A stretch of 64,000 nt of DNA, from positions 41,538,658-41,602,657 of the forward strand of contig CM064433.1 of the NCBI GenBank assembly GCA_032690845.1, in the 5' to 3' direction. This document shows, piece by piece, positions 52,333-63,850 of this stretch. The translations under genes and the position numbers were made by a program. The notes under the pieces were generated by a model that searched no databases, had not been told where the DNA came from, and saw nothing but the letters and a program-made list of their open reading frames with translations. Source of the DNA: Eleusine coracana subsp. coracana. Taxonomy: Eukaryota; Streptophyta; Magnoliopsida; Poales; Poaceae. Each line of letters opens with the position of its first letter. The first letter of the stretch is position 1.

Positions 52333-55300
52333 CACTACCGGAAATCCCAAAGTTGCTGAGTGTCGCCAAGTTTGCCGAGTGCTTTCCATCGGGCACTCGG
52401 TATAAGTCGATTCAGTATTTTTTAATAATTTATTTCATTTAATGTTATTTTCCTGAATTACTCTAATTTGAACTATGGGTGAGTCGAATAATAGTAAATA
52501 ATAAAATTAAATATGATATTTATGATATTGAGTCTGTTGTGAGGCCTCATATATGAAATGGAACAAAGTTTCAAGCATTTGTTCCCGATACACGATCACG
52601 AACTTGTGACCGACTTGTTTTAGAATTCTACAAAATGAAAACCAGCTTAAAAAATCACGAGGTTTGTCAGGATGTCATGGTATGTTACAGGAAGGTTGTG
52701 GAAAATAGTTGATAAGATTTCAAGCAATATTTCCTGTATGACCCTTACAAACTGGACAATCTTTGAAGATATAGATTTAATAAAGGATACAACTATATTT
52801 CGACTCAAAGTGAACGTTCACTTGAGACCCTTAATAACGGCATAATGTTTATAGAATTAATTGTTGTTGAGCGTATTTAGTAAGTTATTTTCAAAGTGTT
52901 TGGTGATTGAAATTGAAAGTGAGCATGAAATAATAGAGTTTAAATGTTAATAGCAACAATTAATGTACTGAAAAGATACCATATTAGTAAGGATAACAAA
53001 ATAATACATTATTATACTTGGTTAGCAACAATAGAGATAATAATAATGAGTTATAGTTTAATTATAATACTTGGGTCATAGCAGCAAAAAATAAATTATA
53101 GTATCATTTTGCCGAGGGTCTTGGAGGAGGACACTCGGCAAAATGCGCGATGGCACTCGGCAAACAGATCAAGCACTCGGCAAATGGATCGAGTCTGTAC
53201 TTAGCAACTTTCCTCTCTGTCACGCGTGGTCTCATTCATACCTTGCACTTTCTTCTTTCACCACCGTGCGCGCCCTCCAGCGCCACCGCCCACTTGCCCG
53301 CCCTCTAGCACCGCTGCCCACCGCGCCCGCCCACCCTCCAGGGCCACCACCCACCGTGCCCGCCCATCCTCTAGCGCTGCTGCCCACCGTGCCCGCCCGC
53401 CCTCCAGCGCCGCCACCCACCGCGCCCGCCCGTGCCGCCACCCACCGCGCTCCTACCACCACTGATCGTGTCACTCTGGCTCGGCCCCGACCCCCTGGAC
53501 CCCGGCTCCTACCCCCGACACCTAGAGCATTCCCGAGCTTCCCGCCCCCAACGCCAGAAGCTGCCCTGAGTCTCCCGCCCCCGACGCCAGGAGCTGCCCC
53601 GAGGCTCCTGCCCCCGTCGCCAGGATTGTTGTAGACATTAGCGTTCCCAGTAGATATGAATTGCTGTTTTGAGACAACGATGATGCCTTGACAAATTAAA
53701 TCAGATGTATATTTACAGTAAGCATTGCTTGCTTCTCGATTGCTGTCACCTGCACTAGTTTGTTTTTGTGCGCACTGTGGTTTAGAGAGAATATGCTACA
53801 AGTAGGTGGGCATGCCTCTTATGGGATAACTCGGTTGTTAACGTTAAGCTGCATTTGTGATGATAGGACTGTGTGGTTTAGAGAGACTAATCACTGTATG
53901 AGGTGGTGCGTATATGTTCTGCTTTATGCATTGTCCATTGGCAAAGTTCAGTTTAGAGAAAACTTGACACATTCGTGGTACGTCATCTTGCATGCGCTTT
54001 TTATGTCAGGTTTTTCTCACATTTTCAGTAAATGCGTGCCATCTGGTTTGAAAATAGACTGAACATTTCATCTACTTGTTCCTCTCTTTTTTTTCACTTC
54101 AACCGATGGCTTGTGTTGAGTCTTTTTTGATACCATATCACTCTAAGCAAAAACATTTCAGAGAATTTGTAACCAAGTAAGTTGAGGTAATTTAGTAACC
54201 AAGGAAATTGGGAATTAGTTTTTTTTTGGCAAGGACCAGTGGTAATTACCAGTAAAAAGTAATCAAGAATTAAAAGACCCCTCTTTTTCTTTGCAGGGAG
54301 AGGCTGTTGCACTGTCCTCGTCTCGTCACTTTGCGGGACATAAGGTAAGGCATCTTCATTTATTTTTGTAGCTCACATAAACTAGTTAAAGGTCTCGCAT
54401 TCAAAAGAGATACGGTTGGAAATATGCAGATCTTTGCATATCTATAACCATATCTATTTTGAATTATCCATGTTTTTGGACAGCTCGAGGATGTGTGGAT
54501 GGGTTAGTCTTCATGCTGTTCTCCGATTCTAGACAGAGTTTCGGAAACATCTCCCTGTTGTTCTCCGGATACACAATCTCCTTTTGAGGACCTGTATTTG
54601 GAGAACAGCGGGAAGGTGCTGCCAAAATTCTATCTGGGATAGGAGAAGAGCATGGAGACTAACCTCATCTACACATCCCTGGGTGGGATTAGGACTTACC
54701 ATGACCTTTTACTCTGTATAAATATTCGATAGATGCAATTGATATTTATATTACTTGATGATATGTTGGAGGATGGATGATCATGAGTGGATGTACACCG
54801 GCGGCTCAAGTGTGAGGTCTATGACTAATGAATGGATTAAAAAGACTCAAGATTTCGTGAACCAAGCATTTGTCAATGTTGAAGGGGCGGCTCGGATTTT
54901 CTGTCCATGCCAAGCTTGTGGAAACCGTAAAAGACAGACAAAGGAGATCATGGGTATACATCTCATCAGGAATGGATTTACGAAGAACTATACACGATGG
55001 ACCTACCATGGTGAGGCCAATCGTGTGAGAGAGGAGGTCGTGAGACAACGTATCGAGGCTTCAGATGCTGATGTTGGTGTAGGAGACATGTTAAATGAAT
55101 TTTATGAAGCACACTTCGATGAAGGACGTAGGGAGGAGGAGCCAGAGGCAACCGCAGAGGCTTATTACAACATGTTATCTGTGGCATAGAAAACCCTTCA
55201 CGTGCATACCAAGGATTCTCAATTGGATGCCATTGCATGTCTAATGGCTGTAAAGTCTCAGTTTAGTCTAAGTCATGGCGCCTTCGATGTTATGTTGACC

Positions 55301-57992
55301 ATCTTTGGCGCCTGCTTCTAGAAGGTCACATTCTTCCAAAGAGCATGTATCAGTGTAAGAAACTCCTTCGTGCACTGAAGATGCCATTTGAGCAGATACA
55401 AGCTTGTTGGAATGGATGCATCTTATTTAGGAAAGAACACGCGGAAGCAAAGAATTGTGTGAAGTGTAAAGCATCTAGGTTTCTGGAGGTAGACCCTGGT
55501 GATGGTCAGAAGAGACAGCTCACGATCCCCGTGAAAAAAATCCTACGATACCTTCTGTTCGTACCGAGGATCCAACATCTTTACATGACCGAGGAGTCTG
55601 CGAAACAGATCACATGACACAAAGAAGGAATTCGATACAATCCTGATAAGCTTGTACATCCATCCGATGCTGAATCTTGGAAATATTTTAATGGAAAACA
55701 TCTCGATAAAGCAGGCGAGGCTCATAATTTATGTGTGGCATTGGCAACAAATGGGTTCAATCCTTATGTAATGAGTGCTACGGCATACACTTGTTGTCCT
55801 ATGTTTGTCATACCCCTCAATGTCCCCCCCCCCCTCAACGTCCTCTTTCAATGACATAATATATTCTTGTCATTGATAACTCCTGAAGACCCGGGGAATA
55901 AAATGAGCGTGTATATGGAGTCTTTGATTGATGATTTGGTCCATGCTTAGGATAAACTTTGGACATACAATCAAGCTACACAGACAAACTTCAGAATGTA
56001 TGTTTGGTACTAGTACTCTGTGCATGACTACCCGATGTACGGGATATTTTGTGGCTGATGTGTTCATGGGAAGTTCCTATGCCCAGTTTGCAAGGCAGGT
56101 GTGAAGTTCATTTGGTTGAGGAAGGGTGGTAATTATTCTTTGTACGACCAAAACCGAAAATTCCTCCCTCTCGACCATCCATTCAGACATGACATAAAGA
56201 ACTTTAGGAAAGGTGTTGTAGTTAACGACCCTCCACCGTAGATCATGATAGGTGCCGAGGTGCGCGCTATGTTAGAGGCTCTCATGGTTGATGAAGAAAA
56301 AGGTTGTTTGATGGGATATGGTGAGATACATGCCTAGACTCACATCTCGGGATTGCATCGCCTTTCCTATATGGATTACATTCTTCTTTCACATAACCTT
56401 GACCTGATACACACTGAGAAGAATATCGGCGAGGGACTATTTGCAACAAGTATGGATATTCCTGATAAGACAAAGGACAACGGTAAGGCAAGAGTGGGTC
56501 AAGAGAAGTTATGCGATAGACCAAAGGTGAACATGATGCCTCCTTCATCTGGCAAGTCATGGAAAAAGCCTCATGCCAATTTCGTCTTAACGAGGCCACG
56601 AAGGAGGGAAGTTTTAGAATGGTTCCAAATGTTGATGTTCCCTGATGGGTACGCAGTGAATCTAAGGAGGGGAGTGAAGATATCTACTATGCGAATCAAC
56701 GGGCTCAAGAGTCATGAATGCCACATATGGCTTGAGCGGCTTCTTCCAGTGATGCTTCGAGGCTGTTTTCCTGATCATGTTTGGCAAGTGCTGACAGAAT
56801 TGTGCTATTTCTTCCACCAGCTTTGTGCTAAGGAGTTATCTCAGACCGTGATTGTAGACATGGAAAGAGAGGCTCCTAATTTTCCCATGAAGTTGGAGCA
56901 TATCTATCCACCCAGCTTGTTCCTTCCGATGCAACATTTGATTGTGCACCTCTCGTATGAGGCACGGATGGGGGGGGGGGGGGGGGGCTATGCAATTGAG
57001 AGATGTCAAAAGGTTCTTTCAAACTATATGTAAAATAATTGTAAAATTGAAGCTTCCATTGTATAGGCATACATACTGGAGGAGGTGTCAAACTTCACAA
57101 CAAAATACTATACGAATAACCTTCCTAATGTGCATAATCCATCCCCTCGTTACAATGCTGATGAAAATGAATCAAGCCTTAGCTTTTTCCAAGGGCAACT
57201 TGAAAGTGCTAGTGGTGCGACATACAAGTCCTTGAAATATGAAGAGTGGCGTAGGATCATGCTATATATGTTGACCAACCTTTCTGAAATGGAGCCATAC
57301 GTGGGGTAAGTTCTCAATCGAACTTCTTCTCGAGCTACGAGCTATGTTCAATGGAATTCATTGAACCCCGTGTTCCTCGTTGGTATAGGGAATTTATTCA
57401 ACAATTCTGGCATGGTTCATGGGAATGTTCATTGAACGAAGCTAAAACCTAAATTAGACAGGGTCCGGGAAATGGAATGCCCGGTTTCATTTCTTGGTTC
57501 AAACAGAAGGTACTTTCTAATTTATCTTGTACTTATTTTGACAGTAAAATTTCCTCGTAATGACCTATCCTTCTTGACCTTGCAGGGCCAAATCAATGCG
57601 TGCATGAGTGTCGAGTTGAGATAGGTTGCCAATGGTTGTGCCTATAGAATTAGGTCATTTAATGGTTCTGACATCAACGGATATCGTTTTCACATAACTA
57701 GCTATGAGCAGAATTGTCCAACTAAAAGAACCACCAATTCAGGAGTATTTACGGCCGACATTGATGGGGTCGAGTATTATGGAAGAATTGAAGAAATATA
57801 TGAACTTTCGTTTCATGGTTGGAACCCTCTTAATCCCGTCATTTTCAAATGCCATTGGATTGATCCGAAAGCAGTGAGACGGACCCCCAATCTTGGGCTA
57901 GTCGAAATTTAACAGTCATCCATCTATCCAGGAGACGATGTCTACATTGTGGCCCAATAGGCCACACAAGTATATTATCTCTCATACCCGTG
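52333..57992 (+). mobile_element. CACTA element in B2, truncated
   Basis: It starts CACTACCGGAAAT at 52333 in the same R-unit context as in B1. After about 60 bases, deletions relative to B1 remove two stretches of the subterminal region (B1 about 7508-7565 and 7588-7945). The element then follows B1 to the duplication endpoint. The second gene (Transposase_24) and the 3' end are absent. Confidence 0.85.
54773..57990 (+). pseudogene. CACTA TNP2-type transposase pseudogene in B2
   Basis: This is a copy of 10320-13530 with the same MDDHEWMYTG start and domain order: transposase-associated domain to 55189, Transposase_21 pieces at 55345-55617 and 55990-56240, DUF4218 at 56353-56990 and DUF4216 at 57600-57990. 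It shares B1 stops at SVA-stop (55187) and at about 55319. It has its own TGG-to-TAG change at about 56336 and a longer G18 run (56970-56987). It is cut before the acidic C-terminus. Confidence 0.9.
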
Positions 57993-58029
57993 CCACATGA
58001 GTCCATGAAGGAAATACACCAAACGCCCT

Positions 58030-59773
58030 CACCCTGTGCCCCACTCAATAAGATATACTATTGAACACATCATCACACCCCGTTTAATTCCACCGATAAC
58101 AGTGTACATTAACGTGTTTATTGAGGAAGTGCCATGAATCTTCTCTCATAGCATTCCCTTTTGCATCATATAGATCACGCCGTGAACCACGTGGAGACGG
58201 GACCGGAGCAGGATCCAGAAGGAGCCGGAGGTGCCGTAGCTGACCAAGAGCGGAACCAAGGCAAGCCCCGGTGCATAACCCCCGTTTTAAATTTTTATCC
58301 TATCACTAGCTAGGGATGTAGGCTTGTCTGTGCATTAAGTGATAGGAGTTGATTGAAACCCTAGCGTGCAGAAGGTCCCTCTTCCCGATTATTAGCCTCA
58401 GGACGATAGTCGCTCTGGTTAAATTGGGACGACTACTCATCGAGTGGTATGGAGACCACTCGTAGATAGGAAATATTATCACTAGGGAACGTGATCGGAA
58501 GAAGGAAAGGGTGGATGGAATCACAATGAAGACCGGACGGGCATCTAGGTGGAAAGGGAAGGACAGATTGTCTTCAAGGAGGTAGCCCCGTCCGAGTCCC
58601 CTAAGGCTACGCCTCGTGTCCGGCCCATGGGATCAAGTTTGAACGTACTGTTTGCATGCTGGAGATATGGGCCCAGTAAACCGACGTAGCTACGACTATC
58701 GCTTGGTCTGAAGATAGCCTTCTCCCTTCTTTGGTGGAACTGGGGCTGAGAGGAGGGAGCAATCCACCCACGGATGGCGGCACGGGGCGCATCGCATTGG
58801 GGGACCCTTCTCGGGGGAGTCTAGACCCGGAAGACCCTGCGGTACCGTGAGCGAAAGGTTGCTCCATGTGGCTTCCCGGAAGCGCGTATGGGTCGTGCAA
58901 GCAGGTTTGTCCTGCAGGATGTAAATCGATTCGAGTCGCTGCCCCTCACAGTAACGAGTATCACTTGATCGCTGCTACGGAACAGTGCCGGAAGCCATTA
59001 AGATGATGTGTGGGTTTAATACTGTTGTTTAGAATTCTTAAGATTATGTTGCAACCATGATTGTATAGCTTTAGTGCAAACTAAATTTTCTATTCCACAT
59101 GACAACTTAACTTGATGCTAAAACTTGAAAAACAAGGATCCACTCCTAGGCTGGTTTTCTGGCAATTTAAACCCTATCCCCAGCCTTTGCATGTCTAGGC
59201 GTCGGCTGTAGTCAGCCATTTTGACGGGTCAGTCTTGCTGAGTAAATTAGTTACTCAGGGCGTAGCTCTATGTGGTTTTCTGATGACCAGGACGGAGAAT
59301 GCCACTGTGGTGGGAGGTTTCATTGGGAGGGCCAGCGCCCCGACTGTTGGAACATCGAGTGGGAGCGGTGCATAAAAGAAGATGAAGATTAGGTCTTTGC
59401 TTGCCGGTACGGTGCTTGGGCAAAGCACCTACTATGGCCGGATAATCCCTGTGTGCCGTCGTGAGAGGGCGATTGTATCTTAGCTATTCCGTCGAATTGG
59501 TGAACCAATTGTCGAACTTTTCGCTTCCACAATTTATTTCTGTCAAAACTCCGGTTTGTAATATAACTTCGGATTTATGTACACTCTGCTTCCCTACCTA
59601 CGTTCCTGTTGCAATTATTTTCTCTGTCATGTATTGTACTATTGGGCGCCACAGCGCGTGTCGCAATTATTTTCTCTGTCATGTATTTTCTCTGTCATGT
59701 ATTGTACTATTATACACTCTGCTTCTTAGATCCTGGAACGGAGCCGTCTCCGTGGTAAGGCGGGTCCGTGACA
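58030..59773 (-). mobile_element. LTR-retrotransposon-like repeat, copy 2 (inverted relative of 29324-30960)
   Basis: Read on the minus strand it begins TGTCACGGACCCGCCTTACC at 59773. It then follows copy 1 through ACCACGGAGACGG, CTCCCACTCGATGTTCCA, CATGGAGCAACC, GGGCCCATATCT, CTATCTACGAGTGG, CCGGGGCTTGCC-like sequence and CCACGTGGTTCACGGCGTGA. An internal duplication of TTATTTTCTCTGTCATGTAT lies at 59620-59700. No gag-pol domain is seen, so class and full extent are open. Confidence 0.45.
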
Positions 59774-59989
59774 GAGTGCGGACCGGAACATCTACTTGAC
59801 CTGAAGCGTTTGGCCGAGCTAGCTTACAATGGAGCAGAACACAAGGACAAATTGCTCTACAGAACAACCGCGGGGTACAATATAATGATTGGTTCATACT
59901 CAAGGAGTCATCACTGATCAATCGGGAGCCGGCCGTCAACAACATACTCAGGTACCAAGATGATTCACATAATCTATGTATTAATAAAT
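59774..59989 (+). other. Exon-like fragment of an unrecognised gene
   Basis: One plus-strand frame reads LQNNRGVQYNDWFILKESS and LINREPAVNNILR, then ends at CAGGTACCAAG, which could be a splice donor. There is no start, and no domain is recognised. It may be a captured gene fragment next to Helitron-like sequence. Confidence 0.25.
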
Positions 59990-61680
59990 AGAGATGACCT
60001 TCCAATCACGGTGTCTAGAAAAAAAGATAAATAGACTAGAAATTCCGACAAAAAAAAGCAAAACATCCACCCCTTAATCCTCTTTACATATTGACATCTG
60101 ACCGTTAATCTTCAAAACGTGATCTAGCCACACGTACTGCCCTTCTTTCAGAGGCATCGCCTCCTTGTAATTTGCTATTAGTCTATTGAAAGCAGACCGC
60201 CTACGATAAACACCACGTCGCTGCCATGGTCCAGAGTCTGAATCGACCGTATCTTCCTCCTAATCTCGCGGCACAAGAGCAGGTCGTCTGGAACAAAGGA
60301 CGAACAGAGCTCGCAACTGGTTATCGAGGTGTCTCTCCCTTCCTGAACTTTACGGGAGCAACCAGCCAAGATACGTTATGTACTTGATTGATTATTTTCA
60401 ATCCATGCATCCTTGCATATATATCAGACAAAAAATGAGAATTCCGGCCAGGCAAACACACTATAGATTCAGGTATATATATGCTACGATCTCCATATAT
60501 AAATGTATGTAAACGACACAAGTAACGACAAAGATCAACGTTTGGTAAGATAAATAAGATCAATCTACTATATATAACTAGGTTTTGGAAGATACTGTCT
60601 CTCAGCTTCCATGGACACATGCCAGACAATCACCACACGGGGAATAAGAGGGGCATAGACTGACTCTGGGTCACCCTGTTTGGATTCAGGAGCAGCAAGA
60701 ACTTCACCATCTCAGTGCCTCTAGAGAACGCCGGACTAAAGAGATTACCACAATGTTTTAGCATGTGAAATCCTGCCTGTTATGGTCTCATTTTTGTTGT
60801 GAAAACTTCACCCAACTTTTTTGTGCATAAATACAGTAGCTGGTGTGCTAATATGTTGTGGTGAAACAAACACACCTTTTTATTTTGAGAAAACTAGAAA
60901 CATATGCTATGCATCAGGTTGCATTGAGCCCACGATACCTTGCATAGAGAGCGGGTAATCCACATGTACGTTCATTTTGCTTTGATTGAGATAAAAGAAT
61001 GAAGAATAGAAAAAACAAAGACCAAATAGCACATAATACTTGACACATGATGCACAGTATTTCCGAATTCAGAAGCATTTTTTCCACTTTTAATTGATGG
61101 TAGTACAAACATTTTCCTGTTAAAATGTTTAATTCGAAGGTTGTGATGCTTTTATGCTGATATTCATGTCTGTGTGGTAAATTGTTTTCTTGAGATATGT
61201 GGTAATTGATTGCGCAGAGAATACAATTTCACATATCTCATGGAAAAATACATATAGGTAAAAATGTGAACGTTCGCATTTTTCTCGTGAATTGTAAGAG
61301 ACGGAAACATTTCTTTACAGATGAAATCCGAGAACTCACTGAAATCTTTGAGTTAAATGAACAATCAAATCCGGGTAGTCTGCCAGAGTTTTCTTCCTAT
61401 TTCTTGGTTCTGTAAATACAGCGTTATGTGTGGCTAAAGCTCTATACATATTTCATCAACAATGGAAATTTTTCGAGAAAAGGGAAACATGGAAGATATA
61501 TTTTGGGTTAATTAGAGCTGTAATAGTATATGGACCTTGATGTGGACAGGGGAGTACCAATGGAAAATTAGATACTGTTTCTTCCATTTATCTCGTTGTG
61601 GTGCCTTATGCATCTATTTTGACATATTCTCTTAGAGGTTGGAAGTGACTTTTTTCAGTTAGATATTCCATAGAACAATC
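59990..61680. other. Unassigned region with Helitron-type internal repeat
   Basis: 60000-60110 (GGTGTCTAGAAAAAAAGATA, GCAAAACATCCACCCC) matches 21440-21540. Minus-strand frames at 60629-60321 and 60369-60178 (SCELCSSFVPDDLLLCREIR, GSDVVFIVGGLLS) look somewhat protein-like, but I recognise no family. The remainder is AT-rich with no gene. Confidence 0.3.
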
Positions 61681-61754
61681 ATTTTTTTTTTTGACAAAGA
61701 ACAACATTTTAAAGAAGCTTTGTTCAAATCTTATATATAATTACAAAGTGATAT

Positions 61755-61791
61755 CCGCGCAATGGCGTGGGCTCACATGCTAGTTTCTTTT
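61755..61791 (+). mobile_element. Possible Helitron-like 3' terminus (plus strand)
   Basis: CCGCGCAATGGCGTGG can fold into an imperfect GC-rich hairpin. CTCACATG and then CTAG followed by T lie just after it. This fits the Helitron 3' rule. The 5' end is not found. Confidence 0.35.
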
Positions 61792-61794
61792 AAT

Positions 61795-62330
61795 TATAAA
61801 CTGATGGATCGGATTCAGATGTACAGTGCTGATCAACGTACGTGCATATGCATTGGACTGAGTCAGGACTAGGAGCATCTGAACTCAACAGCACACAAAG
61901 AGGAATTACATGAGTGAAGCAATAAATGTTGGACCACGGTAGACTAATTATTTTTTGGCATATATAATTAACGTGGTAGGAAGCAGAATAGCAAGCACAC
62001 CGTTTGTGGGATAAGGGATATAATCTGAAGTTGCTATGGTTGGTCCTCAGGTACGGGAGATAAATGGCACCGTGCTGATGAATGACTTTCCATATAGGCC
62101 TGCGAGACATCAGGATCACCCACGCAACAGATATGGCGAGCGGGACAAGCAGATATACGCTGAGAAGTACATTGGCTGCACCTTCATTGTTATCATGGGT
62201 GGTGATCATGTTTGGGACTGCGGTCTTGCGCTGCTGCACGCAAGATAAAGGCTGGCAGACCATATCCCTACCCCCATGTCCGTGTGGAACTTAGTTGAAC
62301 GAAACTAGCAACACATACTTTCTTGGCAAC
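61795..62330 (+). repeat. R unit (R8, same subtype as R5)
   Basis: It shares with R5 the ordered blocks GTGCTGATCAACGTACGTGC, CATATATAATTAACGTGGTA, TGAAGTTGCTATGGT, GGGAGATAAATGGCACCGTG, GACTTTCCATATAGGCCTGC and GAGACATCAGGATCACC. Downstream of the core an ATG at 62132 opens a 53-codon frame (MASGTSRYTLRSTLAAPSLL...) with a hydrophobic segment, aligned with the M(L/V)RS start in R7 and R9. Whether any unit is translated is unknown. Confidence 0.65.
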
Positions 62331-63019
62331 CAGATAGATTTGATAAGCAAACTACGTACATTCATGAGTGCTCGCTCCATAACTTTGTTCTGCGTTCTAT
62401 TTTAAGAGTGTCCTTCATATCTATTGAAAACACACTTTGTTTTCCTTGTAAAAACACATCAGAAACTTGTAGCCCAGCATGTGTGAATACTTCTCGAAGC
62501 TCTAATAATTGGCTAACTAGTAAGGCCACACATTTTGGCGCTAGACATACTATATGTAAATTATATTATAGAATTTTAAGTTTTAAGCATGGATCTTGGA
62601 ACTTTAAAAATGATCGCATGCCAATGGCAAAATGTATGAGAGAAATTTATGTTACACCCTTCAACAATGTCATTTGTCCACTTGATATCGGCATAGAATC
62701 CAATAATTAAACAATGTAATCAATACTTTTTTATGAGTATTGTTAAGCTACTATTACATATTATTACACTAAAATAACATGCAAACATGCATTATATATT
62801 TTTAACATAATTTATTGACGGTGGTCTTGCCTCCTGTAGTTGGGACGGTTCACTCTTTGCGATAATACAATTACTCTATTCTGAGCCCCATATTAGGATT
62901 CTCCTTAATATCAGTCGAGACATATTATCTGTGTTTTCTTTGGATGAACTCAACAGCAACGTGTGAACGAAATTTCTCTGGCACCTCATTTTCTTTCATG
63001 CATTGAGTAAACCTTTTTT
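62331..63019. other. Unassigned spacer
   Basis: A 100-codon plus-strand frame at 62408-62710 has no recognisable domain. The rest is AT-rich. Confidence 0.3.
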
Positions 63020-63850
63020 TTCCTGAATTTTGCATTAAGTTAACCGGTAGTAGGTGGAGATTTTATCAGAACCATATATAGGAGAGATGCTGCAGATGAC
63101 GAGCTGTGAGATGTGACTGGAAGAGAAGTGAACAATCTACCAAGGTATTCACGGTATCCAAGCAAATCTGATGTAAGGTTCCCGTTGGCAGAAGCAGCTC
63201 AGCGTGACAAAGAGTGTGTTAACATAGGCCGGTGAGGCATCAGGACGATGCTGCGGAGCACGCTACCCAACATGGTGCAAGCAGCTAATGCAGCCATTGA
63301 TACCGCACGAGTTGGCAGCGGCCTCAAACTGCAGGTCATACTGCCTCAGATGCAACAGAAGGCTCACATACAGGAGTTGGAATTCGATGGCGTCAAGGGC
63401 TGCTGAGGAAAAGGGATGGTGCCAACGTTCTCTGTCGGTGCCCTGCTTCAGTGCCCTGCCGCACTGCGTTGGGCTGCACTGCACTGAATCATATCAGCCC
63501 CTCAGAACATTCTGTGTGTGGCAGGAAGTGAGACTACGAGGAGTGAAGGCAAAGCACGTGTATTTTGAATTTCAATAGCAAAGGTCTTGGATAGAATACC
63601 ATGGCACAGTTCCCATGTGGTTCGCTGCTGCCAAATGAACCTGGACGAGTGCCCTGCCGCTAGATGCCGAACGGGTGACAGGGGTGTGTTCTTGGCGGGC
63701 CAAAAGGGCAGTGGGGTCGGGGCTGGCGGTTTTAAGTACAGTGAGAGCGGTGGCAGCAGCACCAGAAGGTTGCAAAATTATCGGAGCTATCAGTAACAAA
63801 AAAGCCTATAAAATTCCACAACAGAATGTATGGTTCAATCTTCCATTCAC
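63020..63850 (+). repeat. R unit (R9), the most complete uninterrupted copy of its subtype
   Basis: The unit runs GAATTTTGCATTAAGTTAAC, GTAGTAGGTGGAGATTTTAT, a TATA-like CATATATAGG at 63081, GAACAATCTACCAAGG, GACAAAGAGTGTGTTAAC, the GTGAGGCATCAGGACGATG core, and a frame MLRSTLPNMVQAANAAIDTA of 52 codons from 63249. It then continues to GTACAGTGAGAGCGGTGGCA and CTATAAAATTCCA. It serves as the uninterrupted reference for the R7 site of the MULE insertion. Function is unrecognised. Confidence 0.65.

Larger units (their letters stand above)
48599..57992. repeat. Segmental duplication, copy B2 (partner 3730-13535)
   Basis: Collinear with B1 throughout: R units (48650-49040, 49665-50490, 51425-52332), the GC-rich inverted-end element (50535-51317), the CACTA terminus (52333) and TNP2 (54773-57990). 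Homology ends near 57992 inside the DUF4216 region of TNP2, where LTR-like sequence begins. B2 lacks most of the subterminal array of B1. Confidence 0.9.
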
